Shown one piece after another: positions 8,745 through 18,222 of a stretch of DNA of 64,000 nt (position 1 is its first letter; each line of letters opens with the position of its first letter). The DNA comes from Peribacillus simplex (GTDB lineage: Bacteria > Bacillota > Bacilli > Bacillales > DSM-1321): positions 992,001 through 1,056,000 of the forward strand of contig NZ_FTMX01000001.1 in assembly GCF_900156045.1 (NCBI RefSeq). The letters run 5' to 3'. A program made the translations under genes and the position numbers. The notes beneath the pieces were generated by a model. It searched no databases. It saw nothing but the letters and a program-made list of their open reading frames with translations, and had not been told where the DNA came from.

Positions 8745-8773
8745 GGAAATGGGCGCTTCCATTTCTTTTTTTT
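8745..8773 (+). terminator. Intrinsic terminator after spmB
   Basis: GGAAATGG and CCATTTC form a stem around GCGCTT, followed by eight T. The remaining 280 nt before rluB are AT-rich without a convincing gene. Confidence 0.8.
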
Positions 8774-9054
8774 GTCTTTTTTCTTAAACACTCGGCTATG
8801 TTAAGCTCTCCATTTTTAAACGGAATCGAACTTTCATCCAAAAGAAACATTTTTTTGTATGGAAAAATAAGCTATGTTACACTCATTATGGAAACCAACC
8901 CATTTAACCGTCCCATTATTGGTGTAATAATAATAAAAGAAAAGCTCTTATTCGCGAAAAACCTTTTGTTTTTGCCTCTCAATATGTAATAATTGTATGA
9001 TTGTGTATGTATAGACAATAACAAACGAATGATTATACTATGGGGTGAAGATAG

Positions 9055-9795
9055 ATGGAACGATTACAAAAGGTGATAGCACATGCTGGACTGGCTTCCC
9101 GCCGTAAAGCAGAAGAGTTGATTTTAGAAGGTAAGGTAAAAGTGAACGGCAAAGTAGTGAAGGAATTAGGTGTGAAAGTTGGACCTAATGATAAAGTTGA
9201 GGTTAATGAAGTCCCGCTAGAAAAAGAAGCCCCGGTTTATTTCCTATTCTATAAACCGCGCGGTGTAATTTCGGCAGTTTCTGATGATAAGAATAGAAAA
9301 GTAGTAACTGACTTTTTCCCTTACATCAATGAACGGATTTATCCAGTTGGCCGCTTGGATTACGATACTTCGGGCTTATTGATTTTAACCAATGACGGGG
9401 AATTTGCAAACACGTTAATGCATCCGAAGCATGAAGTGGATAAAGTGTATGTGGCAAAAGTGAAAGGGATGCCTTTGCGTGAAAGCTTGAAAAAGTTGGA
9501 TAAAGGTATCAAGTTGGAGGATGGCAAGACTGCACCAGCCAAGACAAGGGTATTGTCTACCGACAAGAAAAAGGAAACGGCGATAGTTGAAATCACAATA
9601 CATGAAGGCAGGAACAGGCAAGTCCGCCGGATGTTCGAAGCAATTGGCCATCCCGTTATTAAATTGAAGAGGGAACAATATGGTTTCTTGACCTTGGACG
9701 GTTTAACTGCAGGAGATTCCCGGGAGCTGACTCCACATGAAGTTAAATTAATGCGGACTTTAGCAACGACCGAACCTAAACAGCGGAGAATGTAA
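9055..9795 (+). CDS. rluB: 23S rRNA pseudouridine synthase RluB
   Basis: 246 aa. An N-terminal S4 RNA-binding domain (about 1-60, with AGLASRRKAEELI) is followed by the RsuA/RluB catalytic domain. The catalytic Asp102 is in GRLDYDTSGL. The enzyme isomerises a uridine in helix 89 of 23S rRNA in related bacteria. GGGGTGAAG precedes the ATG. In B. subtilis the same gene (ypuL) sits just before resA; here the two are separated by 207 nt containing a large inverted repeat and a separate promoter. Confidence 0.94.
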   Translation: MERLQKVIAHAGLASRRKAEELILEGKVKVNGKVVKELGVKVGPNDKVEVNEVPLEKEAPVYFLFYKPRGVISAVSDDKNRKVVTDFFPYINERIYPVGRLDYDTSGLLILTNDGEFANTLMHPKHEVDKVYVAKVKGMPLRESLKKLDKGIKLEDGKTAPAKTRVLSTDKKKETAIVEITIHEGRNRQVRRMFEAIGHPVIKLKREQYGFLTLDGLTAGDSRELTPHEVKLMRTLATTEPKQRRM

Positions 9796-9816
9796 GAAAG
9801 AATTTTTCCTGTATTA

Positions 9817-9876
9817 ATAGGTTGAAACCACTGCCCCATTCTTGCCCTGGAAGAACGGGTGGTGGAAACAACCTAT
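9817..9876 (+). repeat. 60-bp imperfect palindrome between rluB and resA
   Basis: Outer arms ATAGGTTG (9817-9824) and CAACCTAT (9869-9876) are perfect complements. They enclose CCACTGCCC opposite GGGTGGTGG (paired with G-U wobbles) and a further ATTCTT/AAGAAC helix. No T run follows, so it is not a standard terminator. It could be a folded 3' UTR, a protein site or a small repeat. Confidence 0.75.
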
Positions 9877-9956
9877 AAATACCTTTTCCTTCATGAATCA
9901 GGAAATAATGTCACAAAACCTTCAGAAATGTAAATAAAAAGGACATGGCGTTAAAT

Positions 9957-9964
9957 GGTATAAT
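9957..9964 (+). promoter_or_regulatory. Extended -10 promoter element for resABC
   Basis: TGGTATAAT gives a perfect -10 box with the TG extension, 38 nt before the resA ATG. No clear -35 is visible, which suits an activator-dependent promoter. Confidence 0.5.
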
Positions 9965-10002
9965 GGTATGGTTAAATTTAGTGTGGCCTTAGGAGGATCT
10001 CT

Positions 10003-10533
10003 ATGGATAAAAAGAAGCGACGCCTAATTAGCAGAACCATCATTCTCCTGCTTTTAGGTGCAGCTTTAGTGTTTGCCCTTTATACGAACTTCACTAAAGA
10101 TAAGAATGAAAGCCTGAGAAAAGGATCCGATGCACCCAATTTCGTCTTGACTGATATGGAAGGCAAAGAGCATAAACTTTCCGATTACAAGGGAAAAGGC
10201 GTCTTCCTGAACTTTTGGGGTACATATTGCAAGCCGTGTGAATACGAAATGCCTTATATGGACAATCAATATAAAAACTTTAAAGGGCAGGGCGTTGAAA
10301 TATTGGCGGTTAATGTCGGGGAATCTGACTATGCTGTCAATAATTTCATTACAAAGCATGATCTGACCTTTCCTGTCATGATCGATAAAGGTAGGGAAGT
10401 GGAAAATGCTTATCGCGTGGATATTTTGCCTGTCACCTTTTTGGTCGATAAAGAGGGGAAAGTGATAGATATCATCACCGGAGCTTTGACAGAAGAGAGC
10501 ATCCAAAAGCATATGGAGAGAATTAAACCATAA
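10003..10533 (+). CDS. resA: Thiol-disulfide oxidoreductase ResA
   Basis: 176 aa. A single N-terminal membrane anchor (about residues 9-27) is followed by an extracytoplasmic thioredoxin fold with Cys76-Lys-Pro-Cys79. ResA keeps the haem-binding cysteines of apo-cytochrome c reduced before haem attachment. The ribosome binding site AGGAGG is well placed. resA, resB and resC are tightly packed, as in the B. subtilis cytochrome c maturation operon. Confidence 0.96.
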   Translation: MDKKKRRLISRTIILLLLGAALVFALYTNFTKDKNESLRKGSDAPNFVLTDMEGKEHKLSDYKGKGVFLNFWGTYCKPCEYEMPYMDNQYKNFKGQGVEILAVNVGESDYAVNNFITKHDLTFPVMIDKGREVENAYRVDILPVTFLVDKEGKVIDIITGALTEESIQKHMERIKP

Positions 10534-10551
10534 TATTGGGGAGTTTTTGAC

Positions 10552-12201
10552 ATGAAAGAAGTAAAATGCGATTGTGGTCATATAAATCCGTTTGGCACAA
10601 AGATTTGTGGGAAATGCGGGATGGTGCTTGGTAACGAAAGAGAAAACAAGCTTATTGATATGAGATATGAAGGAAGTGCCAGGCGTTCACAAACATATAA
10701 AAAAACGATCATCGATAAAATATGGAACTTCTTTTCTTCCGTTAAGGTAGGGGTGACGCTCATTGTCATTGCATTGATCGCTTCAGCTATCGGGACGATT
10801 TTACCTCAGGAAATGTACATCCCTTCGACAGCTACGCCTGCAGAGCATTATGAACTGGAATACGGCTGGTTCGGAAGAGTGTATTATGAACTTGGATTTC
10901 ATAACTTGTATAGTTCATGGTGGTATTTGATTATCATAGGCATGCTGGGCATATCACTATTGATTGCCAGTATCGATCGGTTCTTTCCATTATATCGATC
11001 GTTAAAAAAACAAGGGGTCACACGTCATGACGGTTTCATGAAACGTCAGCGGATTTATGGGGTGACAAAGCTTGAAGACCAAGATATAAACCTTGAAGAA
11101 GTAAAGGATAGACTAAAAAGGCAGCGTTATCATATACGGGAGGAAAACGGTCATATACTTGCCGAAAAGGGTCGTTTTTCACGTTGGGGACCATATGTTA
11201 ATCATATCGGACTTATCATTTTCTTAATTGGAGCATTATTGCGTTCCGTCCCTGGGATGTATATCGACAAAGTGCTTTGGCTGCGTGAAGGCGAGAGAAA
11301 AGAAATCCCGGGTACAAATGGTCAATATTACCTCCAGAATAATGAATTTACCTTAGAGGTGTATGACAAAGAGAATGAAGAAGATGAGCAGTACAGTGCT
11401 GCAATTGATAAAACCGGTACGATCGCAAAAACCTATCAATCCGATGTTACATTGTATGAGAGCAAGGGAGATGCCTTACCAGGGGAAAAAGTGGACCTTG
11501 ATAAGATTAAAGATTATAAAATCAAAGTCAATGAACCTCTGAAACATGATCATTATGCCCTCTACCAAGTAGACTATAAACTGGATGAGCTCAGTACGAT
11601 GGCTTTTAATTTGATAAATAAAAAAACCGAAGAGAAATATGGAAGCTTAAAGGTTGATTTGAACAATCCACAAAAGAAATACGAGTTGAAAGAAGGATAT
11701 TCCGTTGACTTGATCAGTTACTTCCCCGATTTCGAGTTCGATGAAAAAGGTGAACCTAGAACGATATCGAAGATTCCGAATAATCCGGCATTTATCTTTA
11801 AAATGCATACTCCGGATAAGCCAGAGGGTGAGGTCAGTTTCGTAGCGATTAAGGAGACTGTGGAGCCTTTAGGGGAAAACACTTATAAAATGGCTTTTAA
11901 TGGTGTGGAGACCCAAGATGTCACGGCTTTGACCGTCAGGAAGGATTTAACGCTTTGGATCCTATTCACGGGTGGAATCATTTTCATGATCGGAGTTGTC
12001 CAAGGGTCTTATTGGAATCACCGGCGTATATGGATTAAGAGGAAAGATGATGAGATATTGATGGCCGGCCATACAAACAAAAACTGGCACGGGATTAAAA
12101 GAGATATAAAACAATCGATAGAATCAACATCACTTTCCGAACCGATGGATCAACTTGAAGATGAGAAATCTTCTAGTAAGGGGGAAGTTTTAAATGGCTG
12201 A
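10552..12201 (+). CDS. resB: Cytochrome c biogenesis protein ResB
   Basis: 549 aa. The N-terminus carries a small zinc-ribbon-like CDCGHIN...CGKCG segment (residues 6-23), also found in B. subtilis ResB. Membrane segments at about 63-83, 120-140 and 208-228 and one near the C-terminus surround a large extracytoplasmic domain. With ResC it forms the system II complex that moves haem outward and ligates it to cytochromes c. It overlaps resC by 8 nt. Confidence 0.94.
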   Translation: MKEVKCDCGHINPFGTKICGKCGMVLGNERENKLIDMRYEGSARRSQTYKKTIIDKIWNFFSSVKVGVTLIVIALIASAIGTILPQEMYIPSTATPAEHYELEYGWFGRVYYELGFHNLYSSWWYLIIIGMLGISLLIASIDRFFPLYRSLKKQGVTRHDGFMKRQRIYGVTKLEDQDINLEEVKDRLKRQRYHIREENGHILAEKGRFSRWGPYVNHIGLIIFLIGALLRSVPGMYIDKVLWLREGERKEIPGTNGQYYLQNNEFTLEVYDKENEEDEQYSAAIDKTGTIAKTYQSDVTLYESKGDALPGEKVDLDKIKDYKIKVNEPLKHDHYALYQVDYKLDELSTMAFNLINKKTEEKYGSLKVDLNNPQKKYELKEGYSVDLISYFPDFEFDEKGEPRTISKIPNNPAFIFKMHTPDKPEGEVSFVAIKETVEPLGENTYKMAFNGVETQDVTALTVRKDLTLWILFTGGIIFMIGVVQGSYWNHRRIWIKRKDDEILMAGHTNKNWHGIKRDIKQSIESTSLSEPMDQLEDEKSSSKGEVLNG

Positions 12202-13372
12202 ATTAAGCAGTAACTTTTTATATGCAGCTTTCTTATTATATCTTGTCGCTACCTTTTTATTTGGGGGATCGATCAAGGATAAACGCGGAGCGGAGGAAAA
12301 GAAACAAAACAAATGGGCTAAACTGGGCATTTTCATCACCATTCTCGGTTTCGCGGCGCAAATTGGGTATTTCATCACAAGATGGATTGCTGCCGGCCAT
12401 GCCCCGGTAAGTAACCTATTTGAATTTACGACCTTTTTCGGAATGATGCTGGTCGGTGCTTTCATATTAATTTATTTTCTTTATAAAACACCTGCCCTTG
12501 GGCTATTCGCTTTACCGATTGCGTTATTGATAATCGCTTATGCAAGTATGTTCCCTACAGAAATTTCGCCACTCATTCCTGCTTTGCAGAGCGATTGGCT
12601 TCATATTCATGTTACGACTGCAGCGGCAGGACAGTCGATCCTAGCCATAAGTTTCGTTACTGCCATCATTTATTTAATCAAATTCGTCGATCAGACACAA
12701 TCAAGCAAAAGAACGTTCTGGCTTGAAGGCATCATGTTCACATTAGTCTGCACCATCGGATTCGTCATCATCACTTCTTCTTTTGCTGCGATGGATTATA
12801 AGGCGAATTTTGATTGGGTCGATAAAAACGGAGCCGAGGTCAAACAGGAATTCAACCTACCGGCATTGGTTGGTCCCAATGAAGGGAGACTGATCGAGAC
12901 TGATCGATTTGAACCACTGGTGGACATGCCTCCATTGATCAATGCCAAGAAACTGAATACTGTACTTTGGTCATTCGGTATGGGGCTCGTCTTGTATGGT
13001 TTAATAAGGTTGATTGCTCGCAAAAGAGTGGCAGCATTGATTAAACCGATCGTTAAAAATGTGAATTTGAATTTATTGGACGAGATTAGTTATCGTTCGG
13101 TCCTTATCGGTTTTCCGATTTTTACACTCGGTGCCCTCATTTTTGCAATGATCTGGGCTCAAGTGGCCTGGACACGATTCTGGGGCTGGGATCCGAAAGA
13201 GGTCTGGGCACTGGTTACTTGGTTGTTTTATGCAGCTTTCTTGCATCTGCGCATGTCAAAGGGATGGCAAGGGGAAAAATCAGCTTGGCTTGCCGTCATC
13301 GGTTTTGCCATCATTATGTTTAACTTGATATTCGTCAATCTTGTTATCGCTGGTTTGCATTCATATGCTTGA
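12194..13372 (+). CDS. resC: Cytochrome c biogenesis protein ResC (CcsA family)
   Basis: 392 aa, about eight membrane segments. The haem-handling tryptophan-rich WWD-type motif appears as [14 protein letters not shown] near residues 328-341, with conserved His residues in neighbouring loops. Partner of ResB in system II haem delivery. After the stop, a region around 13395-13463 can fold with GGGGGTC opposite GACCCC and ends in a T run, so resABC probably ends before resD. Confidence 0.94.
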   Translation: MAELSSNFLYAAFLLYLVATFLFGGSIKDKRGAEEKKQNKWAKLGIFITILGFAAQIGYFITRWIAAGHAPVSNLFEFTTFFGMMLVGAFILIYFLYKTPALGLFALPIALLIIAYASMFPTEISPLIPALQSDWLHIHVTTAAAGQSILAISFVTAIIYLIKFVDQTQSSKRTFWLEGIMFTLVCTIGFVIITSSFAAMDYKANFDWVDKNGAEVKQEFNLPALVGPNEGRLIETDRFEPLVDMPPLINAKKLNTVLWSFGMGLVLYGLIRLIARKRVAALIKPIVKNVNLNLLDEISYRSVLIGFPIFTLGALIFAMIWAQVAWTRFWGWDPKEVWALVTWLFYAAFLHLRMSKGWQGEKSAWLAVIGFAIIMFNLIFVNLVIAGLHSYA

Positions 13373-13667
13373 TTCTGTATTGTAATATTTAGATGAAGGG
13401 GGTCTTTTGATAGAAACGTCGAGGAGTTGACTTATCGATTTTTCTAGAGAATGACCCCTTTTTCAGTCAATACCATTAATAAGGATATTTCTGTGAAATA
13501 GCATTTAGGAACTTTTAGTGAGCGGTCGAAGTCTTTTTTTGTGACAAAATGGTGAAAGGTTCATGAAAGCCATGGAAAATTGGCTCTTTATCGTACTTTG
13601 TAAGGAAAAAGTATTAGTCATGGAAGTTTTCATTTTGTAGAATATATGATAGGAGGCTGATTACATA

Positions 13668-14384
13668 ATGTATAATGCTATAAAAATTCTCGTGGTGGAT
13701 GATGAGGAAAGAATCCGCCGGCTGCTAAAGATGTATTTGGAAAGAGAAGAATACATAATCGATGAAGCAGAAAATGGAGATATGGCTTTAACAAAAGCCC
13801 TTGAAAATGATTATGATTTAATTTTATTGGATATTATGATGCCTGGTAAAGATGGAATCGAAGTTTGCCGTGAATTAAGGGAAAAGAAGACGACACCGAT
13901 TATCATGCTGACTGCTAAAGGGGAAGAAGTGAACCGCGTTCAAGGATTCGAAGTGGGGACCGATGATTATATCGTAAAACCGTTCAGTCCCCGTGAAGTC
14001 GTATTAAGGGTTAAAGCTTTATTACGTCGATCTTCAAGCACTAGTTTTATGCAGACGGAAACGACGGCAAAAGATGTGATCGTCTTCTCACATCTAACCA
14101 TTGATAATGATGCCCACCGTGTACTTGCTGATAACAAAGAGGTTTCATTAACACCAAAAGAATATGAATTATTATATTTCTTGGCGAAATCCCCAGATAA
14201 GGTTTTCGACCGGGAGCAATTGTTAAAAGAAGTGTGGCACTATGAATTCTTTGGGGATCTTCGAACTGTTGACACGCATGTTAAACGCCTACGTGAAAAA
14301 TTAAACCGCATATCCGAAAACGCAGCCAAGATGATTGTCACGGTTTGGGGTGTAGGTTACAAGTTCGAAGTCATTAATGACTGA
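13668..14384 (+). CDS. resD: Response regulator ResD
   Basis: 238 aa OmpR-family regulator. The receiver domain has the acidic pair DD (11-12), phospho-acceptor Asp55 in LDIMMPG and the conserved Lys in VKPFSPRE. The C-terminal winged helix (about 140-235) ends with VWGVGYKFE. ResD activates genes for aerobic and anaerobic respiration, including its own region in B. subtilis. Preceded by TAGGAGG. Its stop overlaps the resE start. Confidence 0.97.
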   Translation: MYNAIKILVVDDEERIRRLLKMYLEREEYIIDEAENGDMALTKALENDYDLILLDIMMPGKDGIEVCRELREKKTTPIIMLTAKGEEVNRVQGFEVGTDDYIVKPFSPREVVLRVKALLRRSSSTSFMQTETTAKDVIVFSHLTIDNDAHRVLADNKEVSLTPKEYELLYFLAKSPDKVFDREQLLKEVWHYEFFGDLRTVDTHVKRLREKLNRISENAAKMIVTVWGVGYKFEVIND

Positions 14385-16174
14385 TGCTATGGGGCAGTGT
14401 TGTAGGGAAGCTATGGGCAACGATCCTATTGCTCGTGTCGTTTGTATTAATTGTTTTAACCGTTCTGCTGGTCGAATTCTTTGAGAATTTCCAGATTGAA
14501 AATATTGAAAATGATTTAACCAAAACTGCTGAACAAATCATTAAGGTAACCAATGAACATCAGGGGTCCAGCAATGAGGTTTTACAAATAGCTTCGGAAT
14601 TAATAGGCAACGAATCGAAAATGATCATTCTTAATGATGACAAAATGATATTCTCATCAATCGGAGGAGATAATGAGTTCGAAATCACGCCGGAACTCAT
14701 TAAAAATGATTCCGAATTGATCAAGGTTTTTACGGAAAGAAAGACTGTAAAAAAGGAAATGGCGCTATCAGATGATGCAGGCAATGAGGAATTGTCCGCA
14801 ATCGTAGTAGGGATCCCACTTGAATTGAATGGGGAACAGGATGAAGTATTCCTATTTCAATCGTTGGAGTCCATGGAAGAAACTACAAAATCAACTACAC
14901 AGTTCATTTTATTGGCAGCAGGCATCGCCATTATTTTGACAACGATTTTTGCTTTCTTTTTATCTACCAGAATCAATGCCCCGTTGGTGAAGATGAGGGA
15001 AGCCGCACTAGCGATTGCCCGGGGGAAATTTGATACAAAGGTTCCAATCTTGACTCAAGATGAGATCGGTGAGCTTGCCATAGCGTTTAACCAGATGAGA
15101 AAACAGCTGAAATTCAATATGAATGCACTTAGTCAGGAAAAGGAACATCTTTCAAGCATTCTTAGCAGTATGGCAGATGGGGTCATTACCTTCAATAAAG
15201 ATGGCACAATTCTCGAAACGAATCCGCCAGCAGAAAGGTTTCTGCAATCCTGGTACTTTGAAAAGGGCTATAACCGGGAAGATAATGGAAATGTCCCATT
15301 GGTTTTGATGAATCTTTTTGATGAATCAGAGTCCTTCGATAAGGAGCAAGTCGGTGAAATTACTTTGCAGGGCCGTGATTGGGGATTCATTGTCAGTCCG
15401 CTTTATACAAATGCCGACAATATTCGTGGAGCGGTGGCCATCATACGGGATATGAGTGATGAAAGACGTATGGACAAACTTAGGACTGATTTCATAGCGA
15501 ATGTCTCCCATGAGTTAAGAACGCCGATTTCAATGTTGCAAGGATATAGTGAAGCGATTGTAGATGACATTGCGAGCAGTGAAGAGGAAAAGGTGGAAAT
15601 GGCCCGCATCATCTATGATGAGTCATTGAGAATGGGCCGTTTAGTGAATGATCTCCTCGATCTAGCTAAATTGGAATCGGGTAAAATGAACCTTAGCTAT
15701 GAATGCGTACCTATTTCTCCTTATTTAAAGAGGATTACTAGTAAGTTTTCCGGACTGGCTAAAGAAAAAGGGATCACAATATCAGCCAGAATGCAAGACG
15801 ATCAAATTCAATGGCATTTCGACCCGGACCGCATTGAACAGGTTTTGACCAATTTAATTGATAATGCGATTCGTCATACTCCTCCGGGCGGTAACATTGA
15901 TGTCATTCAGAGGACAAGTGATCGAAGGGGGCTGATCATTGATGTGAGGGACTCTGGATCTGGAATCCCCGAAGAAGATTTGCCTTTTGTATTCGAGAGG
16001 TTTTATAAAGCGGATAAAGCAAGGACCCGCGGCCGTTCGGGCACCGGGTTAGGTTTGGCAATCGTAAAAAATATAATCAATGCCCATGATGGCTTCATTT
16101 CGGTAAACAGTTTACCTAATAAAGGGACGACGTTCAGTTTTATCCTGCCTCGAATTATGGAAAATGCTGAATGA
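14384..16174 (+). CDS. resE: Sensor histidine kinase ResE
   Basis: 596 aa. TM1 (about 9-31), an extracytoplasmic domain, TM2 (about 168-190), HAMP, a PAS domain (about 250-360), HisKA with the phospho-His in [10 protein letters not shown], and a HATPase domain with N, G1 (DSGSGIP) and G2 (GTGLGLAI) boxes. It senses oxygen or redox limitation and phosphorylates ResD. TGATG overlap with resD indicates coupled translation. A terminator-like hairpin follows. Confidence 0.96.
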   Translation: MLWGSVVGKLWATILLLVSFVLIVLTVLLVEFFENFQIENIENDLTKTAEQIIKVTNEHQGSSNEVLQIASELIGNESKMIILNDDKMIFSSIGGDNEFEITPELIKNDSELIKVFTERKTVKKEMALSDDAGNEELSAIVVGIPLELNGEQDEVFLFQSLESMEETTKSTTQFILLAAGIAIILTTIFAFFLSTRINAPLVKMREAALAIARGKFDTKVPILTQDEIGELAIAFNQMRKQLKFNMNALSQEKEHLSSILSSMADGVITFNKDGTILETNPPAERFLQSWYFEKGYNREDNGNVPLVLMNLFDESESFDKEQVGEITLQGRDWGFIVSPLYTNADNIRGAVAIIRDMSDERRMDKLRTDFIANVSHELRTPISMLQGYSEAIVDDIASSEEEKVEMARIIYDESLRMGRLVNDLLDLAKLESGKMNLSYECVPISPYLKRITSKFSGLAKEKGITISARMQDDQIQWHFDPDRIEQVLTNLIDNAIRHTPPGGNIDVIQRTSDRRGLIIDVRDSGSGIPEEDLPFVFERFYKADKARTRGRSGTGLGLAIVKNIINAHDGFISVNSLPNKGTTFSFILPRIMENAE

Positions 16175-16215
16175 AGGGTGGCTTGCCAAAAAATCTTGTT
16201 TCATCAGGAACTGAG

Positions 16216-16262
16216 AAGACAAAGGCAATTGGATTTCCTTCCAACTTGTCTTTGTTTTTTTT
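16216..16262 (+). terminator. Intrinsic terminator after resE
   Basis: AAGACAA pairs with TTGTCTT, with an inner TTGGA/TCCAA helix, followed by GTTTTTTTT. Confidence 0.75.
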
Positions 16263-16332
16263 AGGAAACAAAATAGAAGTCCCTGGTATGTGGAAATTAA
16301 CGGAATTTTATAATAAGATAAAAGCCGAAGTA

Positions 16333-16358
16333 TGTAACTTTTGTTTATGATTGACGAC
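16333..16358 (+). promoter_or_regulatory. SigX-type (ECF) autoregulatory promoter
   Basis: TGTAAC (16333-16338) and CGAC (16355-16358) are separated by 16 nt, matching the ECF SigX pattern (TGTAAC-N16/17-CGAC) known for the B. subtilis sigX promoter. This also rules out the in-frame ATG at 16351 as the translation start, since it lies in the promoter. Confidence 0.8.
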
Positions 16359-16386
16359 TATATTTATGAACGGATGTGGGGAAATG

Positions 16387-16947
16387 ATGGATTCCGTTTT
16401 CCACGATCTTTATGAAAAATATCATCAGGAAATATATCAATTCATTTTTTATATGACTAAAAATCGAGAAACGGCTGAGGACCTTGTTCAGGAAGTCTAT
16501 ATCCGGGTGATGAAGGCCTATGAACGCTTCGAAGGAAAAAGCAGTGAAAAAACGTGGATGTACTCGATTGCAAGAAATGTGACGATTGATTACTTTCGGA
16601 AACAAAAAGGGTGGAAAGATAAAATCTTTCCTAACTTTGAGTGGGATAGGCAATCGATAAAAGATAAAGAGCCCCTTCCGGAAGAAGTGGCTATCATGAA
16701 CGATGAAATCCAAGATATTTATCAATGCTTAAACCGGTGTACAACGAATCAAAGATCCGTCATCATTCTACGATATATTCAGGGATTGTCCATTACGGAA
16801 ACCGCTGAAGTATTGAATTGGAGTGAAAGTAAGGTAAAAACGACCCAGCACCGTGCTTTGAAGGCTATTAAAAAGTTGATGGAAGACTTATCAGGAAAGG
16901 AGGGCCACCGCATTGAGAAGATCCCGTTGGAAAGAAAGCGAAATTGA
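16387..16947 (+). CDS. sigX: ECF RNA polymerase sigma factor SigX
   Basis: 186 aa. Sigma region 2 (about 8-75, with DLVQEVYIRV and YSIARNVTIDYFRK) and region 4 (about 115-170, with the helix-turn-helix GLSITETAEVLNWSESKVKTTQHR). In B. subtilis SigX controls cell-surface modification genes and resistance to cationic peptides. Start: the ATG at 16387 has GGGG 5 nt upstream; 16384 is an alternative. The 3' end overlaps rsiX by 35 nt. Confidence 0.94.
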   Translation: MDSVFHDLYEKYHQEIYQFIFYMTKNRETAEDLVQEVYIRVMKAYERFEGKSSEKTWMYSIARNVTIDYFRKQKGWKDKIFPNFEWDRQSIKDKEPLPEEVAIMNDEIQDIYQCLNRCTTNQRSVIILRYIQGLSITETAEVLNWSESKVKTTQHRALKAIKKLMEDLSGKEGHRIEKIPLERKRN

Positions 16948-18136
16948 AGACATGCTGCGCGAGCTTCCGAAATTAAAAGATGACCGAACCAAGGCAGAGG
17001 TGTTTGCGAGAATACATGATAAGAAGAAAAAGAAACACTGGATACCTCTATTTGTGGGTGTTGCCTCCTTATTCTTAATGGTTGTTTTGGCATCATCTTT
17101 AATTATTGATAAAAAAGGAACGACAAGTCAAGAGGACAGCGGCAGTAGTGGGAAATTATCCCTATCTGAAAATAAGGAAATGGCGGATCTTGAACGGCAG
17201 GATGCAAGTAACAAAGAAAATCATTCAGCAGATAAACAGGATAATCAAAAGTTTTCCAGTAAGCAAGCGGAAATCGAATCTAAAAACAAGGTTTCGGAAA
17301 TGGAACCCCGAAAAGGGGCAAAGGAAAAAACATTTGCACGAGCGATCTATCAAGATGACCTTAAAAATGCATCAATCATAACGATGGGTGTCCCAGATGA
17401 TCAAATGAATTTCATCGTTCCCATTTCAATTAAACTCAAACATTATGACGAAAGTGAAAAATTGAATCAGTTAGTTAATCAAATGTCCGATATGGATGAA
17501 GAGCAATATGGGCTATCTGACTATTTTCCACTAGATATAAAGATCAGCCAAGGAAACGATATGATCACTGCTCATATTGATTTTCAAGAAAAAAGCCGAC
17601 TATTGGATGAAGATACACTTTTTCTCCATTCAATGGAGGAAACGCTTTCCTATAACAATATAGAGAAAATGACATTTTCTACAGATGGTAAGGAAGGTGC
17701 CATGTTTGCGCACGCGGGATATTTAAAGGAGGTGGATATACCTCATCAAAAAAATCGCACATACTTTCTTTACCAAAGGGATGAGTCCTCCCCAAGGTTC
17801 CTTGTTCCAAGCAATATGGGTTATCAGGACTTTGAGGAGGCGCTGCAAGCTGGAAAAGGGGAGGCCGACATCGAGGGTATTTCACCTGCAATCCCGCATG
17901 ACCTGAAATGGGAAAGGGTAAGCTCTAATGGAAATCTTGTGATCATTCAATTATCAGATCAAGCTGCCATTGAAAATAGTAAGGAATCCCTTCAAGCTTT
18001 AGAAGCCATACTCTTCATTGCCAAGGATTTTGGTTTTGAAAAAGTGAAGTTTGAAAATGCTCCTATCGAAGAGGTAGGCCAGCTGAATTTGACTGAAGAC
18101 ATATCGGTGCCCAAAGCACCGAACCAAGTGAATTGA
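16913..18136 (+). CDS. rsiX: Anti-sigma factor RsiX
   Basis: 407 aa from a TTG start behind AAGGAGG. A short cytoplasmic N-terminal part binds the sigma factor; one membrane segment (about 43-63) is followed by a low-complexity Ser/Lys/Glu/Gln region and a large extracytoplasmic domain related to GerMN-type domains. Longer than the B. subtilis protein (368 aa). Overlaps sigX, the normal arrangement for an ECF sigma/anti-sigma pair. Function assigned by position and layout plus family resemblance. Confidence 0.9.
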   Translation: MRRSRWKESEIEDMLRELPKLKDDRTKAEVFARIHDKKKKKHWIPLFVGVASLFLMVVLASSLIIDKKGTTSQEDSGSSGKLSLSENKEMADLERQDASNKENHSADKQDNQKFSSKQAEIESKNKVSEMEPRKGAKEKTFARAIYQDDLKNASIITMGVPDDQMNFIVPISIKLKHYDESEKLNQLVNQMSDMDEEQYGLSDYFPLDIKISQGNDMITAHIDFQEKSRLLDEDTLFLHSMEETLSYNNIEKMTFSTDGKEGAMFAHAGYLKEVDIPHQKNRTYFLYQRDESSPRFLVPSNMGYQDFEEALQAGKGEADIEGISPAIPHDLKWERVSSNGNLVIIQLSDQAAIENSKESLQALEAILFIAKDFGFEKVKFENAPIEEVGQLNLTEDISVPKAPNQVN

Positions 18137-18186
18137 TGGTGCGATAAAAACACCCTATGGTTGGCAAAAGCCCCTTGCATTCACGG

Positions 18187-18218
18187 AAAAAGTGCCCGCG
18201 CTGGACGGGCACTTTTTT
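18187..18218. terminator. Bidirectional terminator between rsiX and serA
   Basis: AAAAAGTGCCCG and CGGGCACTTTTT form a perfect 12-bp stem with A run and T run on opposite sides. It can end both rsiX (+) and serA (-), which converge here. Confidence 0.9.
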
Positions 18219-18222
18219 CTTC

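Noticed and set aside
8798..8989. 63-codon plus-strand frame between spmB and rluB
   Set aside because: No ribosome binding site, low-complexity AT-rich composition and location just after a terminator.
16351..16386. Upstream start for sigX
   Set aside because: The ATG at 16351 lies inside the SigX-type promoter; the good ribosome binding site precedes 16387.
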